64,000 bases of DNA from Bradyrhizobium diazoefficiens (GTDB taxonomy: Bacteria; Pseudomonadota; Alphaproteobacteria; Rhizobiales; Xanthobacteraceae): positions 5,518,001 through 5,582,000 of the forward strand of contig NZ_CP067101.1 of assembly GCF_016616425.1 (NCBI RefSeq). The letters are read 5' to 3'. Made by a program: the position numbers and the translations under genes. Positions 20,257 through 28,972 of the stretch are shown one piece after another (within the stretch, counting starts at the first letter, position 1; each line of letters starts with the position of its first letter). The notes under the pieces were generated by a model that saw nothing but the letters and a program-made list of their open reading frames with translations, was not told the DNA's origin and made no database searches.

Positions 20257-20775
20257 ATGATCAAAAGTGTGACAATATCGGAGCGCAGAGCAGGAGCGGA
20301 AGCGGCTTCGCCGGCCTATCGCCGCGTTCCCGCCTACCTGATCAGACGACTGCAGATGATCTCGACCGCCATCATTGCGGAGGAGTTCGATGGCGAGGAC
20401 ATGCCGGTGCCGCAATGGGCGGTCTTAACGATTCTCGAAAACCATCCGGGCATCGATCAGAGCTGCCTCGCCGGACTCGTCGGCATCGACAGGACGAATA
20501 CGGGCCGTCTTGTCGATCAACTCGAAGCCAAAGGCCTCGTGGAACGGCACCCCAGTGATGCAGATCGGCGAGTCTGGATCCTTCGCTGCACCGCGCTCGG
20601 ACACAAGACCAGAAAGCGATTACGTCGCCGCGCTCTGGATACCCAAGAAAGGCTGCTGTCCTGTCTCGACCCGAGAGACCGTGAACTGTTTGTCGACTTG
20701 TTGTCGCGCGTAGTTGCGGCGAATGAGGAATATGTCCGTCCTGGAGCAGGCCGCAGGAAGAGACGATCGCGCTAA
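20257..20775 (+). CDS. MarR family transcriptional regulator
   Basis: A 172-residue winged-helix repressor. The MarR core has PVPQWAVLTILENHPGIDQS, the recognition helix GIDRTNTGRLVDQLEAKGLV at about residues 83-102, and the wing RHPSDADRRVWIL. MarR proteins typically bind aromatic ligands. It is followed 23 bases later by a Bug-type binding protein and a methyltransferase, which it may control together with the divergent glucosidase. The ATG lacks a ribosome-binding site, consistent with leaderless translation. Confidence 0.85.
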   Translation: MIKSVTISERRAGAEAASPAYRRVPAYLIRRLQMISTAIIAEEFDGEDMPVPQWAVLTILENHPGIDQSCLAGLVGIDRTNTGRLVDQLEAKGLVERHPSDADRRVWILRCTALGHKTRKRLRRRALDTQERLLSCLDPRDRELFVDLLSRVVAANEEYVRPGAGRRKRRSR

Positions 20776-20798
20776 CAACCTTGCTGGAGGCGAATGCC

Positions 20799-21776
20799 GT
20801 GAACAAGTCCAGTCGCTCCGTCGCTGCCGTCGGTCTTCTCCTTTGCGCCATCGCCTGCTCGTGTTCTGCCGTGGCAGCGCGCGACTGGCCGCAACGGACT
20901 GTTCGTTTGATTGCACCCGTGCCGGCGGGGAGCGCGTCCGACCTCAGCGCCCGGCTGTTTGCCGAACAACTTTCCCAACGTTGGGGACATCCCGTCATCG
21001 TCGAAAACCGGCCAGGAGCCGACGGGGTGATCGGCGTTTCCGCCTTTCTCGGCACTGCCGACGATCATGCGCTGCTTTATGCAATCTCGGCTGTCTTTAC
21101 GCTCCACCCGATCACGCACGAGAAACTGCCTTACGATCCGGTTCGCGAGCTTGTCCCGATCGCGCCGACGTCGGATGTTGTCCTTGCGATAGCCGTCCCC
21201 GAGAAAAGTTCGGCCCGCTCGCTCGGCGATCTTTTTGAAACCGCTCGCGTTCAACCGGGCAAGCTGAACTGGGCCAGTTCGCCGGGGCTTCCTCCTTTCG
21301 TGGTAGGCGGGTTCTTGAAGAAGGCGAAACTGGATCTTTCGGTGGTGCCCTATCGCGACCTTGCCCCTGCTCTTCAGGATCTCGGCGAAGGCCGCATCGC
21401 CATGTTGGTTCACGCGCTCACCGTCATCCTGCCGCAAGTGCAATCGCACCGTGCGCGGCTCCTCGCCGTTGCGAGCGAGCATCGCATTCCGCTGGCAAGC
21501 GATGTGCCGACCGTCGCCGAAGCCGGTTTCCCGGAGCTTCGCATGGACGGCATCGTCGGCTTTTTCGGCAGGCGCGGGATGCCTGACGCGTTGCGCGACC
21601 AGATCTCATCCGACGTCGGCGCTGTCGCAAGCGAACCCGGCATTCGCGACAGACTGGCTGCCGTCGGACAATCCGTCCGCACGGGAAGCGCAGCCCAGTT
21701 TTCCGAACTCCTCAATGAGCACCGCCGCCGCCTTGCCGATCTTGCAATGGCGATCGACTACAAGGCGAGCCAGTAA
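20799..21776 (+). CDS. Bug/TctC-family periplasmic solute receptor
   Basis: A 325-residue tripartite-tricarboxylate-type binding protein. It has a signal peptide (SVAAVGLLLCAIACSCSAVAA), then the Bug landmarks WPQRTVRLIAPVPAGSASD, VIVENRPGADGVIG and the C-terminal GFFGRRGMPDAL. It would bind a carboxylate or aromatic-acid ligand in the periplasm; no TctAB membrane partners are near, as is common for Bug receptors. The GTG at 20799 has GGAGG 8 bases upstream. Usual family length. Confidence 0.83.
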   Translation: MNKSSRSVAAVGLLLCAIACSCSAVAARDWPQRTVRLIAPVPAGSASDLSARLFAEQLSQRWGHPVIVENRPGADGVIGVSAFLGTADDHALLYAISAVFTLHPITHEKLPYDPVRELVPIAPTSDVVLAIAVPEKSSARSLGDLFETARVQPGKLNWASSPGLPPFVVGGFLKKAKLDLSVVPYRDLAPALQDLGEGRIAMLVHALTVILPQVQSHRARLLAVASEHRIPLASDVPTVAEAGFPELRMDGIVGFFGRRGMPDALRDQISSDVGAVASEPGIRDRLAAVGQSVRTGSAAQFSELLNEHRRRLADLAMAIDYKASQ

Positions 21777-21807
21777 TCGCCATCGCGCCGTCAGGCAGGA
21801 GACCAAC

Positions 21808-22842
21808 GTGACATCCACGCCCTGGCACGATCTGTTGGGACTGATCAACGGCTTTCAGATCACGCAGGCCATCCGAGTGGCTGCGACGCTCCGGATCGCC
21901 GATCATCTGAAGGACGGGCCACGGCCTGCAAAAGAGCTGGCATTTCTGACGCAGAGCAACCCCGATGCGCTCTACCGCCTGCTCCGGGCACTCGCCGCGG
22001 TCGGCGTCTTCCGGGAGGACGAGGGCCGGAGCTTTGCGCTGACGCCGATGGGCGATTGCCTGCGAGAGGATTCAGCGACACCCATAGGAGGCTGGGCGGA
22101 GCATGTCGGTAGTCCCGCTTACTGGCAGGCGTGGGGACACCTGTTGCATAGCGTGAGGACCGGGGACAACGCGTTCAGATCCCTGCACGGGATGGATGTC
22201 TGGGAATATCGCTCCCGTCACCCCGAAGCCAATTCCCTCTTCAACCGGGCGATGAGCGATATGTCCAAAGGCGGCAGCGAGGCCGTGGTCAATGTCTATG
22301 ATTTCTCGAGCTTCAGTCGCATTGTTGATGTTGGCGGAGGACACGGCTCGCTGCTGGCTGCAATCCTGCGGGATTCACCCCGAGCCCATGGTACGCTGTT
22401 CGATCAGCCGCAAGTCGTTGCCGGTGCCGGCGCGCGACTGCGAGAACTTGGCGTCATTGATCGCTGCAACATCGTCGGCGGAAGCTTCTTCGATGCGGTG
22501 CCGGAGGGTGGAGACGCATACATCTTGAGACATATCATCCACGATTGGGAAGACGGCGAGGCGATCGCCATCCTCCAGTCCTGCCGCCGCGCCATGCAGA
22601 ATTCGGCAAAGCTGCTGCTGATTGAACGAACCGTGGCGCCGCCCAACCAGCTTCCGGGAAAATTTAGCGATCTCAACATGCTCGTCGCGCCGGGCGGACG
22701 AGAACGCACCGGTGACGAATATGCGGCCCTGCTCGCAGGTTCGGGATTCGAACTCATGCGCGTGCTGCCCGCCGGCTCCTTCAGCGTGATCGAGGCACGG
22801 CCGCGTCGAGCCTCATTCGCAACTGGCGAACCCGGCGGTTAG
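21808..22842 (+). CDS. SAM-dependent O-methyltransferase (plant-type/ASMT-like)
   Basis: A 344-residue methyltransferase of the acetylserotonin O-methyltransferase-like class, with an N-terminal winged-helix dimerisation region (residues 1-100, including RPAKELAFLTQSNPDALYRLLRAL) and a Rossmann domain with the SAM loop VDVGGGHGSLLAAI near residue 170. The catalytic base His is likely in RHIIHDWEDGEA. It starts GTG at 21808 and follows the Bug receptor by 31 bases, suggesting one operon. Small-molecule substrate unknown. Confidence 0.85.
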   Translation: MTSTPWHDLLGLINGFQITQAIRVAATLRIADHLKDGPRPAKELAFLTQSNPDALYRLLRALAAVGVFREDEGRSFALTPMGDCLREDSATPIGGWAEHVGSPAYWQAWGHLLHSVRTGDNAFRSLHGMDVWEYRSRHPEANSLFNRAMSDMSKGGSEAVVNVYDFSSFSRIVDVGGGHGSLLAAILRDSPRAHGTLFDQPQVVAGAGARLRELGVIDRCNIVGGSFFDAVPEGGDAYILRHIIHDWEDGEAIAILQSCRRAMQNSAKLLLIERTVAPPNQLPGKFSDLNMLVAPGGRERTGDEYAALLAGSGFELMRVLPAGSFSVIEARPRRASFATGEPGG

Positions 22843-22854
22843 AGCGCTCGGTGG

Positions 22855-23265
22855 TCAGCGTGGGCGCTTCGGCAACTTTGGCAGCCTGCCGGGATTGAAC
22901 GGCGGGCCCTGCTCGGCTGGTTGTTCACGTGCCGGCGGCTGCCCTTCGGTGAGGATGAGCGTCCCCTGCAGAATCATTCCCGGCACTTGCTGTGCCCTCG
23001 CGGTGTAAGTCGCGATCTTGCCGGGGCAGTTTCCCTCGATGTCCAAAGTGAGCTCGTCCTCCACGCCGAACACCGTTGCACGTCCGTCGGTATGGCGCTT
23101 TGTTGACACGGTCGCGGTGAAGCGATCTCCATCGACCCGACAGGAGCCGTGATACGTCATCAGGCTGTCGCGGCCCCAAATCTGTCCGTCTGCGACATGG
23201 ACGATCCCGGTGCCCTGATCGAGCGGCGTCTTGTACCACGCCGCATATGTGCCGTCCTTCAGCAT
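22855..23265 (-). CDS. GrlR-domain regulatory protein
   Basis: A 136-residue small protein starting MLKDGTYAAWYKTP, the signature of GrlR-like proteins that are common in Bradyrhizobium; in enteropathogens GrlR restrains the type III secretion activator GrlA. Further matches are GTGIVHVADGQIWGRDS and DRFTATVSTKRH. The tail is Pro-rich. An in-frame start seven codons upstream is possible. No secretion genes are near, so its partner here is unknown; many rhizobial copies are of unproven function. Confidence 0.7.
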   Translation of the reverse strand: MLKDGTYAAWYKTPLDQGTGIVHVADGQIWGRDSLMTYHGSCRVDGDRFTATVSTKRHTDGRATVFGVEDELTLDIEGNCPGKIATYTARAQQVPGMILQGTLILTEGQPPAREQPAEQGPPFNPGRLPKLPKRPR

Positions 23266-23325
23266 GGGAGCAGTCTTCCCTGGCATTCCCGCGCAATGAT
23301 CCGCATGATCAGCGCTAAGGACCAG

Positions 23326-23493
23326 TTAATCGCGCGGCCCGTGCCAATCCGGTGTATTCCTGCGCAGTTCGGCCTCAAGCTCCTCGATGATGCCATGAAG
23401 CAGACACGCGGCGAGCGGATCAGTCACTTCCCGCTCCAAATGCCGATAACGCGCAATCTGGAATTCCTGCTCTCTCAACTGGCGCTCGGTCAT
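23326..23493 (-). CDS. Small hypothetical protein, 55 residues
   Basis: ATG at 23493 preceded by GGAGGG at 8-base spacing; the frame ends with TAA at 23326. The product begins MTERQLREQEFQIARY and ends PDWHGPRD. It is helical, charged and lacks a signal peptide. The strong ribosome-binding site and a coherent helical composition support it as real. No function recognised. Confidence 0.6.
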   Translation of the reverse strand: MTERQLREQEFQIARYRHLEREVTDPLAACLLHGIIEELEAELRRNTPDWHGPRD

Positions 23494-23638
23494 CAGATGG
23501 ACCCTCCGGCGAATTGACGCGGAGATCGCCGAGCGGTTTCGTTAAAATTTTCCGATCATTTGTCATGGTTGCTGGTTGGTAAAGACAACGCCGCGCGAAC
23601 CTTTCGCCGGCGCCGGGACCGTCCAAAGGGACTTCCCC

Positions 23639-23998
23639 CTAAGAGCACAGCCGAAGCCAGATGTCTTTGCTCGCCAACGTCCCGCTCGGGGTGGCAATCT
23701 CCATGTCCACGACGTGAAGAGAGCCGGGCTGGTCTCCATAGATGTATTTGAGATGCCACATGCGGCCCAGGTCCGGCGAAATGACAAAATCGTCCAGTCC
23801 GTCGGTAATGGCTCTGATCGCTTCGCGGTGCGTCAAGGGCGCGGAAGACATCGCATCGATCAGATTGGCGAGGCTGATGCCCTCGACGAGCAGGAGGCGC
23901 GCGACTTCATCACCGTAAACATGTCGGAGCGCTGCAACGATAGCGGCGACGGCATCCGGATTCTTCAACGACACGGCAAAGCGAGCCTCCGGACGCAT
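23639..23998 (-). CDS. Hypothetical protein, 119 residues
   Basis: The product (MRPEARFAVSLKNPDAVAAI to the end KDIWLRLCS) looks like a folded cytosolic protein, with an N-terminal helix pair and a C-terminal beta-like region (DMEIATPSGTLASKDIWL). No motif or family is recognised, and no clear ribosome-binding site is seen. It lies downstream of the TonB receptor gene on the same strand and could be co-transcribed with it. Confidence 0.5.
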   Translation of the reverse strand: MRPEARFAVSLKNPDAVAAIVAALRHVYGDEVARLLLVEGISLANLIDAMSSAPLTHREAIRAITDGLDDFVISPDLGRMWHLKYIYGDQPGSLHVVDMEIATPSGTLASKDIWLRLCS

Positions 23999-24069
23999 GA
24001 TGCCGGAAGCGGGTTATTTTACGCAAGCGATCCGCGCGCGCGAGCGCAGACAGCTCTGCCTTGACGTGC

Positions 24070-26541
24070 TTAAAACGTCACCCGCATCCCCGCGTAGAAT
24101 GCCCTTGGCCTTGCCGGGCTCAGCGAGCGCGGGTCGGTAAAATCGTTGCCGCCGTTGGCGAAGTTGGGCACGGCTTCGCGGTCGAAGAACTGTCCGTAAG
24201 TCGCGTATCGCCTGTCGAAGACGTTGTCGATCTTGCCGTAGAGCTGAATATTCTTCGTCACCTGATAGGAGGTGTGGAGATTGAACACGGTGTATGACGG
24301 CAGCTTGCCAAACTGATTGGACTCGTCGCCGACCAGATACTGGCTGGAGACGAACAGCGCGTTGCCGCCGACCTTCCAGAGGTCGGTCACGGCATAGTCG
24401 ACGCCGATCTTGACGCGGTGGCGCGGGATCGCGGGGAGCTGGTTGCCGGGCGAGACGTGGATGGTCTCGGTGACAGGATCCCTGAACGGGCTTTCCGAGC
24501 CAAGTTCTAGCGGGTCAAGGAAGCGCGCGTCGACGAAAGCGTAGCTCGCCTGAAACTGGAGCGTCGGCGACTTGATGTTGACCTCCGCCTCCAGCCCCTG
24601 CCGCCTGGTACGGCCGACATTGGAGAAATAGCCGAAGCCGGTACGTCCGACGGCGGGTATCGCAATGATGTCGTCATTGTTGGTGGCGCGAAAACCGCCG
24701 AGCTTCCAGCCGAGCGTGCCGATGTTCAGCTCCTTGGTGCCGCGCAGGCCCGCTTCTACTGTCTTGGACACGACCTGCTTCAGCGGCGGATCGGAGACGA
24801 GAAACGCCGCAAGCAGGCAGGGACGGGCTGGATCGGCACAACCGAGCTCGAGCGGCGTCGGCACGCGGTTGGCCTCGGAATAGCCGGCATAGGCGGTCAG
24901 CTCGGGCGTGAGCTTGTAGGTGCCGCCGATCACCGGATTAAACCGGGTGAAGGTGTGATCGCCGTTGAGCGCGGAGCCGAGCTGATCCTCCAGCGAGATG
25001 CGCGCCAGGTTGAAGCGGCCGCCGCCGGTGATGGCAAAGGCGTCCGTGACGTTGAACGTATCCATTGCGTAGATGCCGTTATACTGGTTGACGGTCCGCA
25101 GCGAGACTGGACCGGCAACCGGATCTGGCGTGCCGGTCGCTCCTAGGAAGACGCCGCTGCCGCTGACGACGTAGTTTTCTCCGATCGAACCGATCTCGGC
25201 GGTCGCATTATAGCGCGTGACACTGGCGTCATAGGTTGCGCCCATCACAAAGCGGTTGTCATGGCCGAACAGTTGATCGGTGTTTGTGGCCTGCCCCGAC
25301 ACGCCCAAGGTCGTAGATCTAATCGTGCCCCGGTCGATTTCGCCGAGGATGGTCCCCGAGGCAAAGGGGTTGACGAGCTGAAGACCATTCGTGCCGTTCG
25401 CCGGCGTCGTGTCGTTGCCGAAGCACAGCAGCCCTGCAATGGCACATTCCTGCGCATCGGTCGGATTACCGTCGACGAGCTTCTGCTCATACCTGCGCAC
25501 ATGGGCGGTGCCTTCGAGCGTCCAGGTCGGCGTCGCATCGACCTTTCCGGTCAGGTTGAGATAGCCGACGCGATTGCTCGTGGTCTGCGGCGTCGTGTAG
25601 GTCGCACCCCAATATTTGTCGAGCAGCTCGGCTGGCACGGTGGCGTTGGCGCCGAAATCGTTCTTGGCGACGCCCATATTGGCGTGGAATTCACTGTCGC
25701 CGGCCTTGTAGCCGACATCGCCGTAGAAGCGCCGCACGTCAGATCGGGAGAAATTACGAAAGCCGTTGTCGTGCAGGCCTTCGAGCGCGGCATAGACGCC
25801 AAAGTTCTTGTCGACCTGCTTGCCCCATTGCGCCGAGCCCTGGATGCGGCCGAACGAACCGCCCATCATGTCGATCTCGGCGCCGTGATAGCTGAAGCCG
25901 TCCTTCATTTGCAGATTGATCGCGCCGCCCAGCGCGTTGAGGCCGAAGGCGGGATTGTTCGTCACCAGCGTCACCGACCTGATCGCGGCGGTCGGGATCA
26001 GGTCCCAATTGACGACGTCGGAAAAGGCTTCGTTGATGCGGACACCGTTCTGGTACACCGCAAGGCCTTGCGGCGTGCCCGTCACGGGCGAAGCGACAAA
26101 GCCGCGGAATTCGACATCCGGCTGGAACGGATTGCCGGTGACCTCGCTGATGTTGACGCCGGCGATGTTGTCGCGAAGCGCATCGGTGACGTTCAGGGAG
26201 CCGGTGCGCTTGATCTGGCTGGCATCGACCGCGTTGATCGCCGATGGGACCTTGTCGACATCGAGACCTCGGCCGGTGCCCGGCGCCGTCGGATAGACGT
26301 AGAGGCGTGTCCGGGGACTGGCGGACGCCGTCGCCCCCACGCGCGCGACCGGCCGCACCGGCGCGGTGCGCCTCGCCACCGCCGGCGGCGGCGCTGCCAC
26401 CTCGACCGGCGGCAGATTCTGGACGTTGGTCTCCTCGTCTTGCGCGGCCCCGGCAGCGCTCGCGAAAACCAGTCCAGACACCAGACCGGTCGACACCGAG
26501 GCCATCAACAAACGACGCTTGAACGAAAGAACGTTGCCCAT
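24070..26541 (-). CDS. TonB-dependent outer-membrane receptor (candidate lanthanide receptor, LutH-like)
   Basis: An 823-residue receptor with signal peptide (residues 1-30), a TonB-box-like NLPPVEVAAP near residue 41, a plug domain (KVPSAINAVDASQIKRTGSLNVTDAL, then VRINEAFSDVVNWDL and NPAFGLNALGGAINLQ), and a 22-strand-type barrel ending in the outer-membrane signature AGMRVTF. It imports a metal complex or small molecule using TonB energy. It is downstream of a histidine kinase and in the same island as lanmodulin and XoxF, so a role in rare-earth uptake is a reasonable inference, but a siderophore, PQQ or other ligand cannot be excluded. ATG 26541 has GGAAGG upstream. Confidence 0.82.
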   Translation of the reverse strand: MGNVLSFKRRLLMASVSTGLVSGLVFASAAGAAQDEETNVQNLPPVEVAAPPPAVARRTAPVRPVARVGATASASPRTRLYVYPTAPGTGRGLDVDKVPSAINAVDASQIKRTGSLNVTDALRDNIAGVNISEVTGNPFQPDVEFRGFVASPVTGTPQGLAVYQNGVRINEAFSDVVNWDLIPTAAIRSVTLVTNNPAFGLNALGGAINLQMKDGFSYHGAEIDMMGGSFGRIQGSAQWGKQVDKNFGVYAALEGLHDNGFRNFSRSDVRRFYGDVGYKAGDSEFHANMGVAKNDFGANATVPAELLDKYWGATYTTPQTTSNRVGYLNLTGKVDATPTWTLEGTAHVRRYEQKLVDGNPTDAQECAIAGLLCFGNDTTPANGTNGLQLVNPFASGTILGEIDRGTIRSTTLGVSGQATNTDQLFGHDNRFVMGATYDASVTRYNATAEIGSIGENYVVSGSGVFLGATGTPDPVAGPVSLRTVNQYNGIYAMDTFNVTDAFAITGGGRFNLARISLEDQLGSALNGDHTFTRFNPVIGGTYKLTPELTAYAGYSEANRVPTPLELGCADPARPCLLAAFLVSDPPLKQVVSKTVEAGLRGTKELNIGTLGWKLGGFRATNNDDIIAIPAVGRTGFGYFSNVGRTRRQGLEAEVNIKSPTLQFQASYAFVDARFLDPLELGSESPFRDPVTETIHVSPGNQLPAIPRHRVKIGVDYAVTDLWKVGGNALFVSSQYLVGDESNQFGKLPSYTVFNLHTSYQVTKNIQLYGKIDNVFDRRYATYGQFFDREAVPNFANGGNDFTDPRSLSPARPRAFYAGMRVTF

Positions 26542-26660
26542 CCCCGCCTTCCCATCCGTAACCACCGGCTGTCTTGATTTCCGCCGATTGGTCGAGACGA
26601 GTGTAATCAGGGGCCGTTCGCACGCCAGCGACAAAAGGTCGGGCAGTATCCGCGCCCGTT

Positions 26661-26700
26661 TTCCCGATCGAATCGGGAATTTTTCCCGACCATTCGGGGA
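26661..26700. promoter_or_regulatory. Two tandem palindromes upstream of the TonB receptor
   Basis: TTCCCGATCGAATCGGGAA (26661-26679) is a perfect 8-bp inverted repeat around three bases; TCCCGACCATTCGGGGA (26684-26700) is an imperfect copy whose centre lies 22 bp away, about two helical turns. They sit 120-160 bases before the receptor ATG. Because the T-run lies on the other strand they are not a terminator for the upstream kinase. They are candidate sites for the neighbouring NarL-type response regulator. Confidence 0.45.
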
Positions 26701-26703
26701 CGA

Positions 26704-28062
26704 TCAGGCGGCCGCCGTCGGAACCAGCGCTTCCACGGTCAAGCCGCCGGCGCCGGAGACGACATTGAGCGTGCCGCCCAGCGCCAGAATCCGTTCGCGC
26801 ATGCCGACGAGGCCGAAGCCGAGCTTCTGGCCCGGCTCCATGCCGCGGCCATTGTCGCTGACCCGCACCCGGGCGCAGAAGCGGCCGTCGTGCGCCGCCT
26901 GCTTGGCCGGCTCGATGACGACATTGACCGAGGTCGCGCCGGCGTGGCGGAACACGTTGGTGAGCGCCTCCTGCACGATGCGGTAGATGGTGAGATCGGC
27001 GGTCTCCCCGGTCACCCCAAGCGACGGCGAGATCACGGTCTCGATCGCGACGTCGGGATGCGACTCCCGCCACAGCCGCGACAGCGATTCCAGCGCCTGG
27101 CGCAGGCCGAGCTCGGCAAGACCGACGGGGCGGAGGCGCTCCAGCACGCGGCGATTGAACTGCTGGAGCGCGTTGATCTGCTCCAGCATGGCGCTGCCAT
27201 GTTTTCGCACGGCCTCCGCACTCGGAACGCGTCCGTCCGCCTGCTTCGCCAGCGCGCTCGCATGCGCGCGCAGTGAGAACAGATACGGCCCGAACTCGTC
27301 GTGGAGCTCGCGCGCGATCTCCTTGCGCTCGATGTCCTGGAGCGACACCGCGCGCTCGGCGAGGCGCCGCTTGTCCTCGACCGCCTCGCCGAGCGTTTCC
27401 GCAAGGTGGTTGAGCCTGGTGCAGATCGCGCCGAGCTCGGGCGCACCGCCCGGCGTGACACGGGCCTGATAGCGCCCGGCCTCGAGCTCGGCCATCGCGT
27501 CCGCCAGGGACCGCAGCGGCGCGAGCGCCCGGCCGACCACATTCATCATCACCAGGAACAGCGCCAGCGCGATCACCGAGCCGACCTCGAGCTGGGTCAC
27601 GATGCCATCCCAGATCTCCGCGATCTCGTCATCCGGATGCGAGGTGATCAGGAGCGAGCCGGGCCTGCCGTGGATCGAAACCGGCACGCTCACGGCGGTC
27701 TGCTCGGGATGAACCAGGCCGACGAACCAGGACGGCGGTCCGCGCGTGTCGCCATCGGCGTCAAGCCGGGGCGGCGTCTGCGGATTGCCGCCGGCATCCC
27801 GGAGCGTGATGCTGACATGGCGCAGACGGCTGAGGTCGCGCGCGATCTGGTTCAGCCTGGCATCCGGATCGGGCGCCTCGTTGAGATCGGCCACGATCAT
27901 CTCGATGAATTCGCGCGCGAGCCGGATCACGCTCTGGTCTTCGGCCTGCACGCGCGGCCCGGCCTCGGCGACCTGGCGGCCGATATTGACGGCGAGCCCC
28001 AGCGCCAGCAGCAGCGCCAGCAGCAGGTTGATGCGCCCGCGCAAGGATAGATTTTGCCACAT
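26704..28062 (-). CDS. Sensor histidine kinase, NarL/HisKA_3 class
   Basis: A 452-residue membrane sensor: TM1 near residues 10-30, a periplasmic domain to about residue 155, TM2 near 158-180 (VGSVIALALFLVMMNVV), a HAMP linker, then the HisKA_3 dimerisation helix with phospho-acceptor H254 in EIARELHDEFGPYL and an ATPase domain (EALTNVFRHA, DNGRGM, GLVGMRERI). It would phosphorylate the response regulator encoded divergently 212 bp away. Linkage to a TonB receptor and PQQ-dehydrogenase genes suggests it senses alcohol, aldehyde or lanthanide status, as PedS2 does in Pseudomonas; the signal here is not known. Confidence 0.85.
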   Translation of the reverse strand: MWQNLSLRGRINLLLALLLALGLAVNIGRQVAEAGPRVQAEDQSVIRLAREFIEMIVADLNEAPDPDARLNQIARDLSRLRHVSITLRDAGGNPQTPPRLDADGDTRGPPSWFVGLVHPEQTAVSVPVSIHGRPGSLLITSHPDDEIAEIWDGIVTQLEVGSVIALALFLVMMNVVGRALAPLRSLADAMAELEAGRYQARVTPGGAPELGAICTRLNHLAETLGEAVEDKRRLAERAVSLQDIERKEIARELHDEFGPYLFSLRAHASALAKQADGRVPSAEAVRKHGSAMLEQINALQQFNRRVLERLRPVGLAELGLRQALESLSRLWRESHPDVAIETVISPSLGVTGETADLTIYRIVQEALTNVFRHAGATSVNVVIEPAKQAAHDGRFCARVRVSDNGRGMEPGQKLGFGLVGMRERILALGGTLNVVSGAGGLTVEALVPTAAA

Positions 28063-28180
28063 TGGTGTCGCCCGTGCCTCGCGAAGCTTTGCCGCGCCCC
28101 TGTCCGATGACGTTGACAGAGGCGAAGCGGCGGATATCTAATCGAAAGCGTACAGCAATCCCGGCCGGGTTGCATGGGGC

Positions 28181-28209
28181 GACATGAGACGCGTGCGACT
28201 GCTCATGTC
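28181..28209. promoter_or_regulatory. Inverted repeat in the kinase/regulator divergent promoter
   Basis: GACATGAG (28181-28188) and CTCATGTC (28202-28209) are perfect inverted copies with a 13-base spacer, between the divergent kinase (28062) and regulator (28275) starts. Candidate autoregulatory site. Confidence 0.4.
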
Positions 28210-28274
28210 CGGTAACATGCGACGCAGGACAGGCAAATGCTGACACGGGGAATATGCTGTCGCGAGGAACGCCT

Positions 28275-28895
28275 ATGCGCATTCTGATCGTCGACGATCA
28301 TCCCATTGTCGCCTCCGGCTGCCGTGCCGTGCTGGCCGACGAGGGCGAGATCGAGATTCTGGAGGCCGCCGACGCCGAGGATGGCGAGTGCGTCTTCATC
28401 GTCGAGCGCCCGGACCTCTGCATCATCGACATCAATTTGCCGACCGTCTCCGGATTCGAGCTGGCGCGCCGCATTCTCGAGCGCGCGCCCGAAGCCCGCA
28501 TCATCATGTTCAGCATGAACGACGACCCGGCCTTCGCCGCGCGCGCGATCGAATGCGGCGCCAAGGGCTACGTCTCCAAGACCGGCGATCCCGACGACCT
28601 CGTCGAGGCGATCCGCGCGGTCGGAAATGGCGGCACCTATCTGCCGAGCGCGATCGCGCGCAGCATCGCCTTTGCGGGACCGACGCTGGCGCAAAGCCCG
28701 CTGTCCAAGCTGAACGCGCGCGAGATGGAGATCCTGCGGCTGCTCAGCGCCGGAAAGAGCCTGTCCGAGATCGCCTGGCTGGTGCACTCGTCCTACAAGA
28801 CGGTCGCCAACACCTCGTCCATCATGCGCCAGAAGCTCGGGGTGAAGACCTCCGTGGAGCTGGTGCGGCTGGCGATCGACAGCGGTGTCGCCTGA
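28275..28895 (+). CDS. LuxR/NarL-family response regulator
   Basis: A 206-residue two-domain regulator. The receiver domain has acidic D7/D8, phospho-acceptor D52 in CIIDINLP and the conserved Lys in GYVSKTG. The C-terminal helix-turn-helix runs through LSKLNAREMEILRLLSAGKSLSEIAWLVHSSYKTVANTSSI, close to the LuxR consensus. ATG 28275 (MRILIVDD) is chosen from the receiver-domain start. Divergent to its presumed kinase and upstream of the S-formylglutathione hydrolase gene, so it likely controls local C1/alcohol oxidation genes. Confidence 0.87.
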   Translation: MRILIVDDHPIVASGCRAVLADEGEIEILEAADAEDGECVFIVERPDLCIIDINLPTVSGFELARRILERAPEARIIMFSMNDDPAFAARAIECGAKGYVSKTGDPDDLVEAIRAVGNGGTYLPSAIARSIAFAGPTLAQSPLSKLNAREMEILRLLSAGKSLSEIAWLVHSSYKTVANTSSIMRQKLGVKTSVELVRLAIDSGVA

Positions 28896-28972
28896 CGCGC
28901 GGCTGCCGCCGCAAATTCGGTCACACAAGCGTTGCAATGTTGATGTGGTTAGATGCCACTGGAGCTTTGGGC

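Noticed and set aside
26661..26700. Reading the palindromes as a terminator of the histidine kinase gene
   Set aside because: The T-run follows the stem only on the plus strand, opposite to the kinase gene; operator-like phasing is a better fit.
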